Numbered from the stretch's first letter, positions 31,753 to 40,745 are shown. The stretch is 64,000 nucleotides of DNA from Streptomyces sp. NBC_00490 (GCF_036013645.1 NZ_CP107869.1:8680001-8744000), one strand, 5' to 3'. Notes: generated by a model from the letters alone, not told the origin. Made by a program: numbers and translations.

Positions 31753-33765
31753 TCAGTCCGCGGTCTGTGCCGGATCGGCCGTCACCCGCCGCAGCAGCGG
31801 CCGGCTGGCGCTGATCGCGGCGAACATCGCCAGCGCGCCCAGCACCGCGCAGACGGCCAGTTGCAGGAGGCCGGTGGCGCTGACCGTGGTGCCGAACGCC
31901 TGGTTGAGCTTGCCGGCGCCGTACATGCCCATCGCGGTGGTGCCGCCCGCCAGGACCACCAGCGGGACGACCGTCTCGCGGACCCGGGCCCGGTCCAGCA
32001 CCTTGAGAGGGGTGCCGGCCAGCCGGAGCAGGCCGTACACGCGGCGCCGGTCGAGGACGTTCGCGGCGGCGGTCAGACCCGCCGAGGCGCTCGCCACGAC
32101 GAAGCTCAGGGCCAGGGTCGCGATGCTGACCTGGGCGATCCGTCCGGTGGCGACGCTGTCGCCCGCGCCGGCGTAGTCGCCGGAGTAGGGCGGTGTGCCC
32201 GGGGCGAGCGGGACGAGCGCGGTGACGGCGGTGTCGACACCTTCCGTGCCGCCGGAGACCTGGGCGATGACACCCGGTGCGCCGCCCAGCACGGTGTCGA
32301 AGTCGTCCTCCCGCCCGACGGCGACGGTCGCGGTGACACCGGCCCGGCGTAGGAGCGTACGAGCCTCGGCGGCGGCCTGTTGGGCGGTGCCGGCGTCGGT
32401 GGTGACCACGGCGACCTGGTCCCGGTACTGCCCGGTGTCCCCGCCCAGCATGCTGATGGAGAAGAACCCGGCCGCGAACCCGGCCAGCACCAGGCCGCTG
32501 ACGGTACGCCAGGCACCCCGCGGGTCGTCGCTGAGCCGGCGCGCGGCCAGCAAGGTCGCCGGTCGGCGGGCGAAGCGGCCGAGCACCCGGCCGAGCCGGT
32601 CCACGACCCACGGGCCGAACAGCCAGAACGCGCCGTAGAACAGCAGCAGAAGGGTCAGGAGCTGCCGCTTGTTCAGCTGGCCGGCACCGCCGGAGGTCGC
32701 CCAGATGTAACCGAGGGCGCCCACGAACAGCACCAGACGGATCATCCGGGTGCGCCGCGGATTCGCCTGCTGGGCCACGCCGAGCGGTGAGGTCGCCACC
32801 TGGCGCAGCATCGACACCGCGCTGACGGTGAGCAGGGCGGTGACGCCCAGCACGACGGCCGCGAACCAGCCGGTCCCGACCCAGAGTTGGCTCGTGTACC
32901 AACCGCCGATGCCGTACGGGATCCGCGCGAGGGCGGGCAGCAGGGCCGCGTAGGCGAGCGCACCGGTGAGGGCGCCGGCGAGGCCCACGGCCGCCGCCTC
33001 CAGGGCGGTCATCGCGATGATCTGGCGCGGCGTCGCCCCGGCCAACCGCAGGGCGGCGAGCCGCTGTTCGCGTCGGGCCGCGCCGAGCCGCCCGGCCGCG
33101 GAGGCCAGCACGACCACGGGCATGCCCAGGAGCACGACGCCGAGCATGGCCGCCGTCTGGTCGGAGTCGGTGAACAGGCTCCGCCGGGTGCCGGAGAACC
33201 CGGAGATCTCGGCGCGCGCGGCCTGTCCGATGTCGAACCAGGTGGCGCCGCCCTCGGCGGCCGGGGACACCGCGGCGGCGTCCGGCGCCCGTCCCACCAC
33301 GGCGACCAGCTCGTCCGGCGAGGCGAGACCGGCGGAGCCGATCGTGCCGTAGGCCGCCGGCTTCGGAAAACGGTCGGCGAGCCGGCCCGCCGGAAGCTTG
33401 TGCAGCAGGGCGGCCAGGGCGGGGGAGACATACACCTCGCCCTGCTTCGGGAAGCTGGGGAGACCGGGCGGTGCGGGGGTCCGGGCGCGGCCGGGCAGCT
33501 GGGCCAGCGACACGACCGTGACGGGCTCGTGGCGGACATACGTCGTGGCCAGCGCCTGGACGGCCGTGCCGTGTGTGACGGCGTCGGGCGTGCGCCAGGC
33601 CGTGCGGTCGGCGCGGACGGCGGAACCGGTCGTGGCGGCGATCATCACCAGCATGACGAACACGCCGACGGCGGCGGCACCGGCCGCGAGCAGCCGGCTC
33701 TGGAGGCCGCGGCGGCCGGAGGACCGGGCCAGATGCCAGGTCAGGGGCAGGACGGGGGAGCGCAT
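31753..33765 (-). CDS. FtsX-family ABC transporter permease
   Basis: A 670-residue MacB/FtsX-type permease. TM1 is near the N-terminus (RLLAAGAAAVGVFVMLVMI). A large extracytoplasmic domain spans about residues 60-200. FtsX TM clusters follow (MLGVVLLGMPVVVLASAAGRL with LAALRLAGATPRQI; VGLAGALTGALAYAALLPAL). A second extracytoplasmic region is followed by a duplicate FtsX set (VSIATLALSFVVASASAGLTAAANVLDRRRVYGLLRLAGTP). These proteins act as mechanotransmission exporters of peptides or antibiotics, or as lipoprotein-type transporters. ATG 33765 is taken with GGAG upstream; GTG 33768 is adjacent. The ATPase gene ends 16 bases upstream, forming one operon. Confidence 0.9.
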   Translation of the reverse strand: MRSPVLPLTWHLARSSGRRGLQSRLLAAGAAAVGVFVMLVMIAATTGSAVRADRTAWRTPDAVTHGTAVQALATTYVRHEPVTVVSLAQLPGRARTPAPPGLPSFPKQGEVYVSPALAALLHKLPAGRLADRFPKPAAYGTIGSAGLASPDELVAVVGRAPDAAAVSPAAEGGATWFDIGQAARAEISGFSGTRRSLFTDSDQTAAMLGVVLLGMPVVVLASAAGRLGAARREQRLAALRLAGATPRQIIAMTALEAAAVGLAGALTGALAYAALLPALARIPYGIGGWYTSQLWVGTGWFAAVVLGVTALLTVSAVSMLRQVATSPLGVAQQANPRRTRMIRLVLFVGALGYIWATSGGAGQLNKRQLLTLLLLFYGAFWLFGPWVVDRLGRVLGRFARRPATLLAARRLSDDPRGAWRTVSGLVLAGFAAGFFSISMLGGDTGQYRDQVAVVTTDAGTAQQAAAEARTLLRRAGVTATVAVGREDDFDTVLGGAPGVIAQVSGGTEGVDTAVTALVPLAPGTPPYSGDYAGAGDSVATGRIAQVSIATLALSFVVASASAGLTAAANVLDRRRVYGLLRLAGTPLKVLDRARVRETVVPLVVLAGGTTAMGMYGAGKLNQAFGTTVSATGLLQLAVCAVLGALAMFAAISASRPLLRRVTADPAQTAD

Positions 33766-33781
33766 CACATCTCCGAGAGGC

Positions 33782-34465
33782 TCAGGCGACCGTGAACTGG
33801 CTGTGGCTGCTGATCCGGCCGTCGCGGACCTGCAGCACGCGGTCGCAGTGGGCGGCGACGTCGGCGTCGTGGGTGACCATGACGAGGGCGGCGCCCTGCT
33901 CGCGGGTGACGGAGGTGAGCAGACGGATCACCTCGGTGCTGGTCGTCTGGTCGAGGGCGCCCGTCGGCTCGTCGGCGAAGACCACGTCCGGTTCGACGGC
34001 CAGGGCCCGGGCGATGGCGACGCGCTGGGCCTGTCCGCCGGACAGCTGGCCGGGCCTGCGGTGCTCCAGGCCGTCGAGGCCGAGCGGGGCGAACCAGCGG
34101 CGGGCGCGTTCCACGGCCTGCCTGCGGGGGGTGCCCTCCAGCATCAGCGGCAGGGCGACGTTCTCGTCGGCGGGCAGTTCCGGCAGCAGCTGGCCGAACT
34201 GGAAGACGAACCCGAACCGCTTGCGGCGCAGGGCGCTGAGCCGGTTCTCGCCCAGCGTGTCGATGCGGTCGCCGCGCAGCAGGACCTGCCCGCCGTCGGG
34301 GCGGACGATCCCGGCGAGGGTGTGCAGCAGGGTGGACTTGCCGGAGCCCGACGGGCCCATGATGGCGAGGGAGTCCCGCTCGCCGACCTCCACGTCGACG
34401 CCCGCGAGGGCGGTGGTGGAGCCGTACTTCTTCACGAGGCCGCGACCGGCCATAACAGTGCTCAT
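33782..34465 (-). CDS. ABC transporter ATPase, MacB/LolD type
   Basis: A 227-residue ATPase. Walker A is MGPSGSGKST at about 36-45, the Q-loop lies in FVFQFGQLLPELPADENVALPL, the signature is LSGGQAQRVAIARALA, Walker B is DVVFADEPTGALD, and the H-loop is VMVTHDADVAAHC. The ENVALPL insertion and GALDQTTS identify the MacB/LolD/FtsE group, which pairs with FtsX-type permeases; its permease follows directly. The start ATG 34465 lies 19 bases after the DUF4333 stop, so the three genes form one transcription unit. Confidence 0.95.
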   Translation of the reverse strand: MSTVMAGRGLVKKYGSTTALAGVDVEVGERDSLAIMGPSGSGKSTLLHTLAGIVRPDGGQVLLRGDRIDTLGENRLSALRRKRFGFVFQFGQLLPELPADENVALPLMLEGTPRRQAVERARRWFAPLGLDGLEHRRPGQLSGGQAQRVAIARALAVEPDVVFADEPTGALDQTTSTEVIRLLTSVTREQGAALVMVTHDADVAAHCDRVLQVRDGRISSHSQFTVA

Positions 34466-34484
34466 GAGGTGGGGTGGCCTTCTG

Positions 34485-34856
34485 TCAGCGCTCGAACTTC
34501 CAGGTGACGGACGTATGCGTGGCCTTGACCACGGAGACCGGGATCGTGACGGCCTTGCCGCCCGTGGTCCTGCCGGTGCAGGTGACGGTGGCCCCCGCCA
34601 CGGCCTTCAGACCGGTCGGGCAGGTGACGCCGGTGACCTTCTCGCCGACCCAGGGCAGCGGGTGGTACTTGCTCTGGGTGCGGCCCGCGACGACCGTGCC
34701 CGACAGGGCCCTGTGCCCGTCGACGGTCACCGTGCTGATGTCGTCGAGCCCGGTGGTCGACTCCGTCCCGGAGAGCAGGTACGTGCCGAGGCCGCCGACG
34801 GCGACGACCGCGGCCGCGCCTCCGACGGCACCGACGAGGAACTTGCTGCGCTGCAT
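34485..34856 (-). CDS. Membrane-anchored DUF4333 protein
   Basis: A 123-residue protein. Residues 8-30 form an uncleaved hydrophobic anchor (VGAVGGAAAVVAVGGLGTYLL). The external domain has the DUF4333 pattern VTGVTCPTGLKAVAGATVTCTGRTTGGKAVTIPVSV, with the two Cys presumably disulfide-linked, and ends in VTWKFER. ATG 34856 follows AGGAG. It is first in an operon with the ABC ATPase and FtsX permease, so it may be an accessory or substrate-binding subunit of that exporter. This role is inferred from position only. Confidence 0.82.
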   Translation of the reverse strand: MQRSKFLVGAVGGAAAVVAVGGLGTYLLSGTESTTGLDDISTVTVDGHRALSGTVVAGRTQSKYHPLPWVGEKVTGVTCPTGLKAVAGATVTCTGRTTGGKAVTIPVSVVKATHTSVTWKFER

Positions 34857-35421
34857 CGTGAACTCCTGCGGGTGGAAGGGCGGAGGGGAGGAGAGGGGCG
34901 GTTCGGAGGGGGCCGGAGTGGCGGCTCCGGGTGGCTCTGAAGTGGCTCCAGCCTCGCCCGCGGGCCCGGGTGTGCGCCTCGGCCATACGGCCATGACCGC
35001 GGCGGGCAGGGTCGGCCGAACGGCCGAGCTCACCGCCCGGCGCCCGCGCCCGCGGGTCACCGGCATGCCATCGGTATCCGGCCGGGGCGCCGAGGCCGGG
35101 GGCTTCGTCCGGAGCCCGGCGTTTCCCGCCGAGGCGCCCGTGCCCACGGACCCCGTCGGAGTGGGGGCGCTGGTGTCCCGGGTCCGGGTGCTGGTGCTGG
35201 TGCTGGGGGCCACGCCGGTCCTCGCCCGCTCTCGCGGTACCCGACAGGCCGGGCCGCTCCGCTCGCGCCGAGCACCGCGGCGCCACGTCGTGCCCGTCGT
35301 CCGGTCCCGCCCAGCCGTCCGGTGCGAGCTGTCGTGCCGCGCCTGCCTGCGATGCTGGCCGTGCGGCGGGTCCCGGCTGTTCAATGGGGCTGCACATTCC
35401 CGCGAGGGAGAGGAGTCGCCG
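34857..35421. other. 565-base gene-free divergent region
   Basis: No frame here has coding character on either strand. Upstream of DUF4333 are three direct heptamer-like repeats, read on the minus strand as GAGCCAC (34942-34948), GAGCCAC (34931-34937) and GAGCCGC (34921-34927), spaced 11 and 10 bp. On the XRE side lies TGTTCAATGGGGCTGCACA, an imperfect dyad about 35 bases before the GTG, which could be the XRE operator. The rest is GC-rich sequence with small GGCC-type dyads. Confidence 0.5.
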
Positions 35422-36054
35422 GTGTCACCTGTCGCCGTGCCGCCCGTGGGTGCGCGCATTCGGCGGGCGCGCCTGGAGAGCGGGCTCAGTCTGCGGGCCC
35501 TCGCGCGGGACGTCGGGGTCTCCGCGAGCCTGGTGTCGCAGATCGAGACCGGCAAGAGCCAGCCGTCGGTGAGCACGCTGTACGCGATCACGACGGCACT
35601 CGGCATCTCCGTCGAGTCGCTCTTCGAGGCGCGGGAGCCCGCCGCGGCGACGGTCGCGGGCGCCGCGCTGCACGCCATGGCCGCCTTCGCCGCCGACCCC
35701 GGCCGACGTATAGGTCCCCTGGTCACCCCGGGTGAGCGGGAGGTCCTGGAGCTGGACTCGGGCGTCGTGTGGGAGCGGCTCGGACACGTCCCCGGCACGG
35801 ACGCCGACTTTCTGCTGGTGACCTACCGGCCCGGTGGCTCCTCCGCCACCTCGGGCGGTCTGATGCGGCACGCGGGCACCGAGTACGGCTATCTCACCTC
35901 CGGTGAACTCGTCCTCACCCTCGGTTTCGAGGACCGCGTCCTGCGCCCCGGCGACGCCGTCTGCTTCGAGTCGACGACCCCGCACCGCTACCGCAACGAC
36001 GGCGCCGAACCGGCCGTGGGGGTCTGGTTCGTCGCCGGCCGGAGTGTTCAGTAG
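35422..36054 (+). CDS. XRE-cupin regulator heading the unknown catabolic cluster
   Basis: A 210-residue regulator. The HTH_3 domain is VGARIRRARLESGLSLRALARDVGVSASLVSQIETGKSQPSVSTLYAITTALGISVESLFE. The cupin domain follows (LMRHAGTEYGYLTSGELVLTLGFEDRVLRPGDAVCFESTTPHRYRND) with the usual His/Glu/His-type positions, so it may bind a pathway intermediate. GTG 35422 follows AGGGAGAGGAG. Regulators of this architecture often control amine or amino-acid catabolism (PuuR-like). It is co-directional with, and 52 bases upstream of, the M24 gene, and I infer it controls the seven-gene block to 42306. Confidence 0.9.
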   Translation: MSPVAVPPVGARIRRARLESGLSLRALARDVGVSASLVSQIETGKSQPSVSTLYAITTALGISVESLFEAREPAAATVAGAALHAMAAFAADPGRRIGPLVTPGEREVLELDSGVVWERLGHVPGTDADFLLVTYRPGGSSATSGGLMRHAGTEYGYLTSGELVLTLGFEDRVLRPGDAVCFESTTPHRYRNDGAEPAVGVWFVAGRSVQ

Positions 36055-36106
36055 CACTTGACACTTCCGGGGCGCGGTCGTTGACTCGAAGGTGGGGGTG
36101 GTCGCC

Positions 36107-37441
36107 ATGGCGATCCGCACTTTCGGACCCAACGCCGTCGACTGGGAAGAGCGCGTCGACCTGGACCGGCTCCGCGGGCAACGGCTGGCCCGGCTGCACG
36201 AGACCCTGAACCGCTCCTCCCTCGGCGCGGTGCTCAGCTTCGACTTCGCCAACATCCGCTACATGACCGCCACGCACATCGGCACCTGGGCGATGGACAA
36301 GCTGATCCGCTTCGCCCTGCTGACGCGCGGTGGCGAACCGGTCGTCTGGGACTTCGGCTCCGCCGCCCGCCACCACCAGCTCCACAACCCCTGGCTGGAC
36401 TACAGCGACGGCAAGGGCGGCCCGCCCACCGGCGCCCGCGCCGGCATCTCCACCCTCCGCGGCGCCTTCCACCCGGACGCCGGGATCGCCGAGGACGTCG
36501 CCGCGAAGATCGCCGCCGAGCTGCGCGAACACGGCCTGGCGGACGAGCCGTTGGGCATCGACGTCGCCGAGATGCCGGTCCTCGCCGCCCTGCGTGCCGA
36601 GGGCATCGACGTTGTCGACGGCCAGCAGGTCTTCCTGGAGGCCCGCCGCATCAAGACCCGCGACGAGATCTCCCTGCTGGCCCAGGCCTGCGCGATGGTG
36701 GACGCCGCCTACGAGGAGCTGTACGGCTATCTGCGGCCCGGTGTACGCGAGAACGAGTGCGTGGGGCTGGTCAGCAAGGTCCTGTACGACCTCGGCAGCG
36801 AGTACGTCGAGGGTGTCAACGCCATCTCCGGGGAACGCTGTTCACCCCACCCGCACGTCTACAGCGACCGTCTGATCCGCCCCGGCGACCCGGCCTTCTT
36901 CGACATCCTGCACAGCCACCTGGGCTACCGCACCTGCTACTACCGCACCTTCGCCGTGGGCAGCGCGTCCGGCGCCCAGCGTGACGCGTATGTCCGCTGC
37001 CGGGAGTACATGGACGAGGCGATCGCGCTCGTCCGTCCCGGCGCCACCACCGCCGACATCGTCCGGGTCTGGCCGCGCGCCGAGGAGTTCGGCTTCGCCG
37101 ACGAGACCGCCGCCTTCGCGCTGCAGTACGGCCACGGGGTCGGGCTGTCCATCTGGGAGAAGCCCATCTTCAGCCGTTTGGTCTCCCTCGACCACCCCGA
37201 AGTCCTCGAAGAGGGCATGGTGTTCGCGCTGGAGACCTATTGGCCGGCGGCCGACGGCTGGTCCGCCGCCCGTATCGAGGAGGAGCTCGTCGTCACCGCC
37301 GACGGCTGCGAGGTCATCACCAAGTTCCCGGCCGAGGAACTGCTGGTGGCGGGCCGCAAGTACTGGACGGTCGGCGGCGAACTCAACACCCGGCGGGAGT
37401 CGCAGTCCCATCTCAACCGGGGTGACTCTCATGGTGGATAG
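36107..37441 (+). CDS. M24-family (creatinase/aminopeptidase-fold) enzyme with altered metal site
   Basis: A 444-residue pita-bread-fold protein with the creatinase N-domain (residues 1-180, FDFANIRYMTATHIGTWAMD) and M24 C-domain. Of the five metal ligands of PepP/MetAP, four are visible: Asp266 in FFDILHSHLGY, His343 in YGHGVGLSI, Glu376 in FALETYWP and Glu391 in ARIEEELVV. The second Asp (D in the DITRTF motif) is replaced by Cys277 in RTCYYRTF. The overall pattern resembles non-peptidase M24 enzymes such as creatinase, ectoine hydrolase DoeA and the DMSP lyase DddP more than Xaa-Pro peptidases. ATG 36107 is preferred over GTG 36092. Its last 11 bases overlap the E1 alpha gene. Confidence 0.85.
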   Translation: MAIRTFGPNAVDWEERVDLDRLRGQRLARLHETLNRSSLGAVLSFDFANIRYMTATHIGTWAMDKLIRFALLTRGGEPVVWDFGSAARHHQLHNPWLDYSDGKGGPPTGARAGISTLRGAFHPDAGIAEDVAAKIAAELREHGLADEPLGIDVAEMPVLAALRAEGIDVVDGQQVFLEARRIKTRDEISLLAQACAMVDAAYEELYGYLRPGVRENECVGLVSKVLYDLGSEYVEGVNAISGERCSPHPHVYSDRLIRPGDPAFFDILHSHLGYRTCYYRTFAVGSASGAQRDAYVRCREYMDEAIALVRPGATTADIVRVWPRAEEFGFADETAAFALQYGHGVGLSIWEKPIFSRLVSLDHPEVLEEGMVFALETYWPAADGWSAARIEEELVVTADGCEVITKFPAEELLVAGRKYWTVGGELNTRRESQSHLNRGDSHGG

Positions 37442-38411
37442 CGCCGAACTCCTCGCCCTGTACGAGCAGATGGTCCTCATCCGCCGTACCGAGAAGGCCG
37501 CCCACGACCTGTTCCTCCAGGGACTCGTCAAGGGCACCACCCACCTCGCCGCCGGACACGAGGCGATCGCCGTCGGCGCGAGCGCCGCCCTGCGCGCCGA
37601 CGACTACGTCTTCGCCACCTATCGCGGCCACCACCACGCCCTGGCCCGGGGCGCCACCCCCGAGGAGTGCCTCGCCGAACTCATGAGCCGCGCAACGGGG
37701 TTGTGCGGCGCCAAGGGCGGCTCCATGCATCTGACCAAGGCGGCCACGGGCATGCTCGGCTCCTACGCCATCGTCGGCGCGCACCTCCCGATGGCGGCCG
37801 GCGCGGCCTGGTCGGCGCGGCTGCGCGGCACCGACCAGGTCGCGGTGGCCTTCTTCGGCGACGGCGCGACCAACATCGGAGCCTTCCACGAGGCGCTCAA
37901 CCTGGCCGCCGTGTGGAAGCTGCCCGTGCTGTTCGTCTGCGAGAACAACCTGTACATGGAGTACACGCCGATCGCCTCCGTCACCGCGGTCGCCCGGCCC
38001 GCCGCCGATCGGGCGCCCGCCTACGGCATCCCGGGCGAGACGGTCGACGGCAACGACGTCGTCGCGGTCCGGGACGCCGTCGCCGCCCTGGCGGGGCGGG
38101 CCCGGGCAGGAGACGGGCCCGCCCTGCTGGAGGCCGCCACCTACCGGCACTTCGGGCACAGCCGCTCCGACCCGGCGACCTACCGCCCGGCCGAGGAGGT
38201 CGAACGCTGGCTCAAGCACGACCCGTTGGACATCGCGCGGGGGCGGCTGACCGAGCTGGGGGTGTCCGAGGAGACGCTCACCGCGGCCGACGAGCGTGCC
38301 CTGGACGTCGTACGCAGGGCGGTCGAGGCGGCGAAGAGCGCGCCCGCGCCCGATCCGGAGCAGGCGCTGACCGATGTATGGGCCGACGGGAGTGCCGCAT
38401 GGCGGACGTGA
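37431..38411 (+). CDS. Thiamine-diphosphate-dependent 2-oxo-acid dehydrogenase E1, alpha subunit
   Basis: A 326-residue E1 alpha of the pyruvate/acetoin/branched-chain group. It shows LIRRTEKAAHDLFLQGLVKG, the substrate region YRGHHHALARG, and GGSMHLT. The ThDP motif begins GDGATNIG (GDG at 143-145) and ends ENN at 171-173. The phosphorylation-loop region is RHFGHSRSDPATYRP. With E1 beta it should decarboxylate a 2-oxo acid and transfer the acyl group to lipoyl-E2. The length and TKAATGMLGSYAIVG block are closest to acetoin-dehydrogenase AcoA-like proteins. ATG 37431 overlaps the M24 stop. No E2 or E3 gene is in the window. Confidence 0.92.
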   Translation: MVDSAELLALYEQMVLIRRTEKAAHDLFLQGLVKGTTHLAAGHEAIAVGASAALRADDYVFATYRGHHHALARGATPEECLAELMSRATGLCGAKGGSMHLTKAATGMLGSYAIVGAHLPMAAGAAWSARLRGTDQVAVAFFGDGATNIGAFHEALNLAAVWKLPVLFVCENNLYMEYTPIASVTAVARPAADRAPAYGIPGETVDGNDVVAVRDAVAALAGRARAGDGPALLEAATYRHFGHSRSDPATYRPAEEVERWLKHDPLDIARGRLTELGVSEETLTAADERALDVVRRAVEAAKSAPAPDPEQALTDVWADGSAAWRT

Positions 38412-39379
38412 TCACCTACCGGGAGGCGGTCGCCGAGGGCATCGCGCGGGAGATGCGCCGGGACGCGGCGGTCGTGTGCCTGGGAGAGGACATAGGAGAG
38501 GCCGGCGGGGTGTTCAAGACGACCGCAGGGCTGTTCAAGGAGTTCGGGCCGGAGCGGGTGTGGGACACGCCGATCTCCGAACAGGCCATCGTGGGCGCGG
38601 CGATGGGCGCGGCCATGACCGGGATGCGGCCCGTCGCGGAGATCATGTTCTCGGACTTTTTGGCCTGTTGTTGGGACTACCTCGCCAACGAGATACCCAA
38701 GGTGCGTTACATGACGGGCGGTCAGGTCACCGTGCCCCTCGTCGTTCGCACCGCCAACGGCGGCGGGCTCGGTTTCGGCGCCCAGCACTCGCAGGCCACC
38801 GAGAACTGGGCGCTCACCGTCCCCGGCCTGCAGATCGCGGCTCCGGCGACGCCCGCCGACGTGATCGGCATGATGGCGGCGGCGATCCGCAGCGACGACC
38901 CCGTGGTCTTCTTCGAGCACAAGGGGCTGCTGGCGTCGAAGGGTTCGCCCCCGCCGCCCGATCACGTGGTCGAGCTGGGGCGCGCCGCCGTCGTGCGCGA
39001 GGGTGCCGACGTGACCCTCGTCGCCCTCGCCGCGATGGTGCCGGTGGCGCTGCGGGCGGCCGCCCGGCTCGCCGAGGAGGGCATCGCGGCCGAGGTCGTC
39101 GATCTGCGCTGTCTGGTGCCGCTGGACATGAGTACCGTGCTCGCCTCGCTCGCCCGGACCTCGCGGCTCGTCACCGTCGAGGAGAACCCGTACCAGGGCG
39201 GCTGGGGCGCCACCGTCGTCTCGGTCGTCGCCGACGAGGGCTTCGGCCTGCTGGACGCGCCCGTGCGCAGGGTGGCGGGCGAGTGCGTCCCGTTGCCGTT
39301 CGCGGACGCGCTGGAGGAGCGGGTCATCCCCACCGTCGACAAGGTCGTGGCGACCGTCCGCGACCTCACCGCGTACTGA
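38399..39379 (+). CDS. 2-oxo-acid dehydrogenase E1, beta subunit
   Basis: A 326-residue E1 beta with the standard opening ITYREAVAEGIAREMRRDAAVVCLGEDIG. It continues with VWDTPISEQAIVGAAMGAAMTGMRPVAEIMFSDF, GGQVTVPLVVRTANGGGLGFGAQHSQ, and the C-terminal transketolase domain (VEVVDLRCLVPLDMST-type block, TVEENPYQGGWGATV). It overlaps the alpha gene by 13 bases and must form the alpha2-beta2 heterotetramer with it. The next gene begins 22 bases downstream. Confidence 0.93.
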   Translation: MADVITYREAVAEGIAREMRRDAAVVCLGEDIGEAGGVFKTTAGLFKEFGPERVWDTPISEQAIVGAAMGAAMTGMRPVAEIMFSDFLACCWDYLANEIPKVRYMTGGQVTVPLVVRTANGGGLGFGAQHSQATENWALTVPGLQIAAPATPADVIGMMAAAIRSDDPVVFFEHKGLLASKGSPPPPDHVVELGRAAVVREGADVTLVALAAMVPVALRAAARLAEEGIAAEVVDLRCLVPLDMSTVLASLARTSRLVTVEENPYQGGWGATVVSVVADEGFGLLDAPVRRVAGECVPLPFADALEERVIPTVDKVVATVRDLTAY

Positions 39380-39401
39380 ACACCCCGAAGGAGGAAGGGC
39401 G

Positions 39402-40745
39402 ATGACCGTTCGGACACTCCTGCGCGCAGGTCACGTGATCTCGATGGACCCCGACATCGGGGACCTTCCCCGCGGGGACGTCCTCATCGAGGACGGAAGG
39501 GTCGCGGCCGTACGGCCCGAGATCAGCGCCGATGCCGAAGTCCTCGACATGAGCGGCCGGATCGTGATCCCCGGCTTCGTCGACACCCACCGCCACACCT
39601 GGGAGGCCTCGATCCGCGGGGTCGCGCCGGACGCCACGCTCGACGACTACTTCGTCGACATCCTCGACACCTTCGCGCCGCTCTACACCCCGGAGGACGT
39701 GTACGCGGCCAACCTGGCCGGCGCCCTGGAGTGCCTGAACGCCGGCATCACCACGCTCGTCGACTGGTCGCACATCAACAACACCCCCGAACACCCCGAC
39801 GCCGCGATCCGGGCCCTCGCCGAGTCCGGCATCCGCGCCCAGTACGCCTACGGCAGCGCCAACACCTCCCTCGCCGACTACTGGTTCGAGAGCAAGATCG
39901 CGATCCCGGGCGACGACGTACGGCGGATCCGCGCCGAGCACTTCGCCTCCGACGACTCCCTGCTCACCATGGGCCTCGCCACCCGCGGCCCCGGCTTCTG
40001 TGTGAACGACGTCGTCACCGCGGAATGGGGTCTGGCCCGCGAACTGGACATCCCGCTCACCGTCCATGTCGGCATGGGACGGCTGGCCGGCCGCTTCGGC
40101 ATGGTCAAGCAACTCCATGACCTGGGGCTCCTCGGTGCGGACACCACCTACATCCACTGCTGCTACCTCAGCGAGGAGGAGTGGCGGATGGTCGCCGACA
40201 GCGGCGGTACGGTGTCCGTCGCCCCGCAGGTCGAGACGCAGATGGGGCACGGCTGGCCGCCGGTGATGAAGGCGATCGAGTACGGACTGCGGCCCTCCTT
40301 GAGCATCGACGTCGTCACCACCGTCCCCGGCGACATGTTCACCCAGATCCGCGCGGCCTTCGGCGCCGAGCGCGCCCGCGTCAACGCCGAGTCCTGGCAG
40401 GCCGATGTCCCGGTGCCCGACACGATGCTGACGGCCCGTCGGATGCTGGAGATCGCCACGCTCAACGGTGCGCATGTCGCCGGACTGGAGGACCGCACCG
40501 GTTCGCTGACGCCCGGCAAGCGGGCCGACGTCGTCGCGATCGACGCCACCGCGCTGAACGTGGCGCCGGTGCACGACGCGGCGGCCGCGGTGACGCTGTC
40601 CGCCGATGTCTCCAACGTGGACACCGTGCTCGTCGACGGCGTGATCCGCAAGCGGGACGGGAAGCTGACCGGCGACGTGGCCCGCGCCCGGCGGCTCGTC
40701 GAGGAGTCCCGTGACCGGCTCCTGGCCGCGAAGGCCGCCCGGTGA
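39402..40745 (+). CDS. Amidohydrolase-superfamily deaminase/hydrolase (AtzA/TrzN/cytosine-deaminase type)
   Basis: A 447-residue metal-dependent hydrolase. The N-terminal beta-sandwich reads LLRAGHVISMDPDIGDLPRGDVLIEDGRV, and the metal site starts at GFVDTHRHTWEAS (His63, His65). Further ligands are likely the His in LTVHVGMG, the His in YIHCCYLSEEEW and the Asp in LSIDVVTTVPGDMF. The C-terminal metal-anchor end is GSLTPGKRADVVAIDATALN. The group deaminates or dechlorinates N-heterocycles and guanidine-like compounds. ATG 39402 has AAGGAGGAAGG upstream, the best ribosome site in the cluster. The stop overlaps the GTG of the bicupin gene. Confidence 0.9.
   Translation: MTVRTLLRAGHVISMDPDIGDLPRGDVLIEDGRVAAVRPEISADAEVLDMSGRIVIPGFVDTHRHTWEASIRGVAPDATLDDYFVDILDTFAPLYTPEDVYAANLAGALECLNAGITTLVDWSHINNTPEHPDAAIRALAESGIRAQYAYGSANTSLADYWFESKIAIPGDDVRRIRAEHFASDDSLLTMGLATRGPGFCVNDVVTAEWGLARELDIPLTVHVGMGRLAGRFGMVKQLHDLGLLGADTTYIHCCYLSEEEWRMVADSGGTVSVAPQVETQMGHGWPPVMKAIEYGLRPSLSIDVVTTVPGDMFTQIRAAFGAERARVNAESWQADVPVPDTMLTARRMLEIATLNGAHVAGLEDRTGSLTPGKRADVVAIDATALNVAPVHDAAAAVTLSADVSNVDTVLVDGVIRKRDGKLTGDVARARRLVEESRDRLLAAKAAR

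Noticed and set aside
34474..35421. Upstream extension of the XRE-cupin frame
   Set aside because: It runs antisense through the DUF4333 gene and gene-free sequence; GTG 35422 has a strong ribosome site and begins the homologous domain.
37431..39379. Housekeeping pyruvate dehydrogenase
   Set aside because: E2 and E3 are absent and the genes are embedded in a catabolic cluster; Streptomyces housekeeping PDH normally uses a single-chain AceE-type E1.
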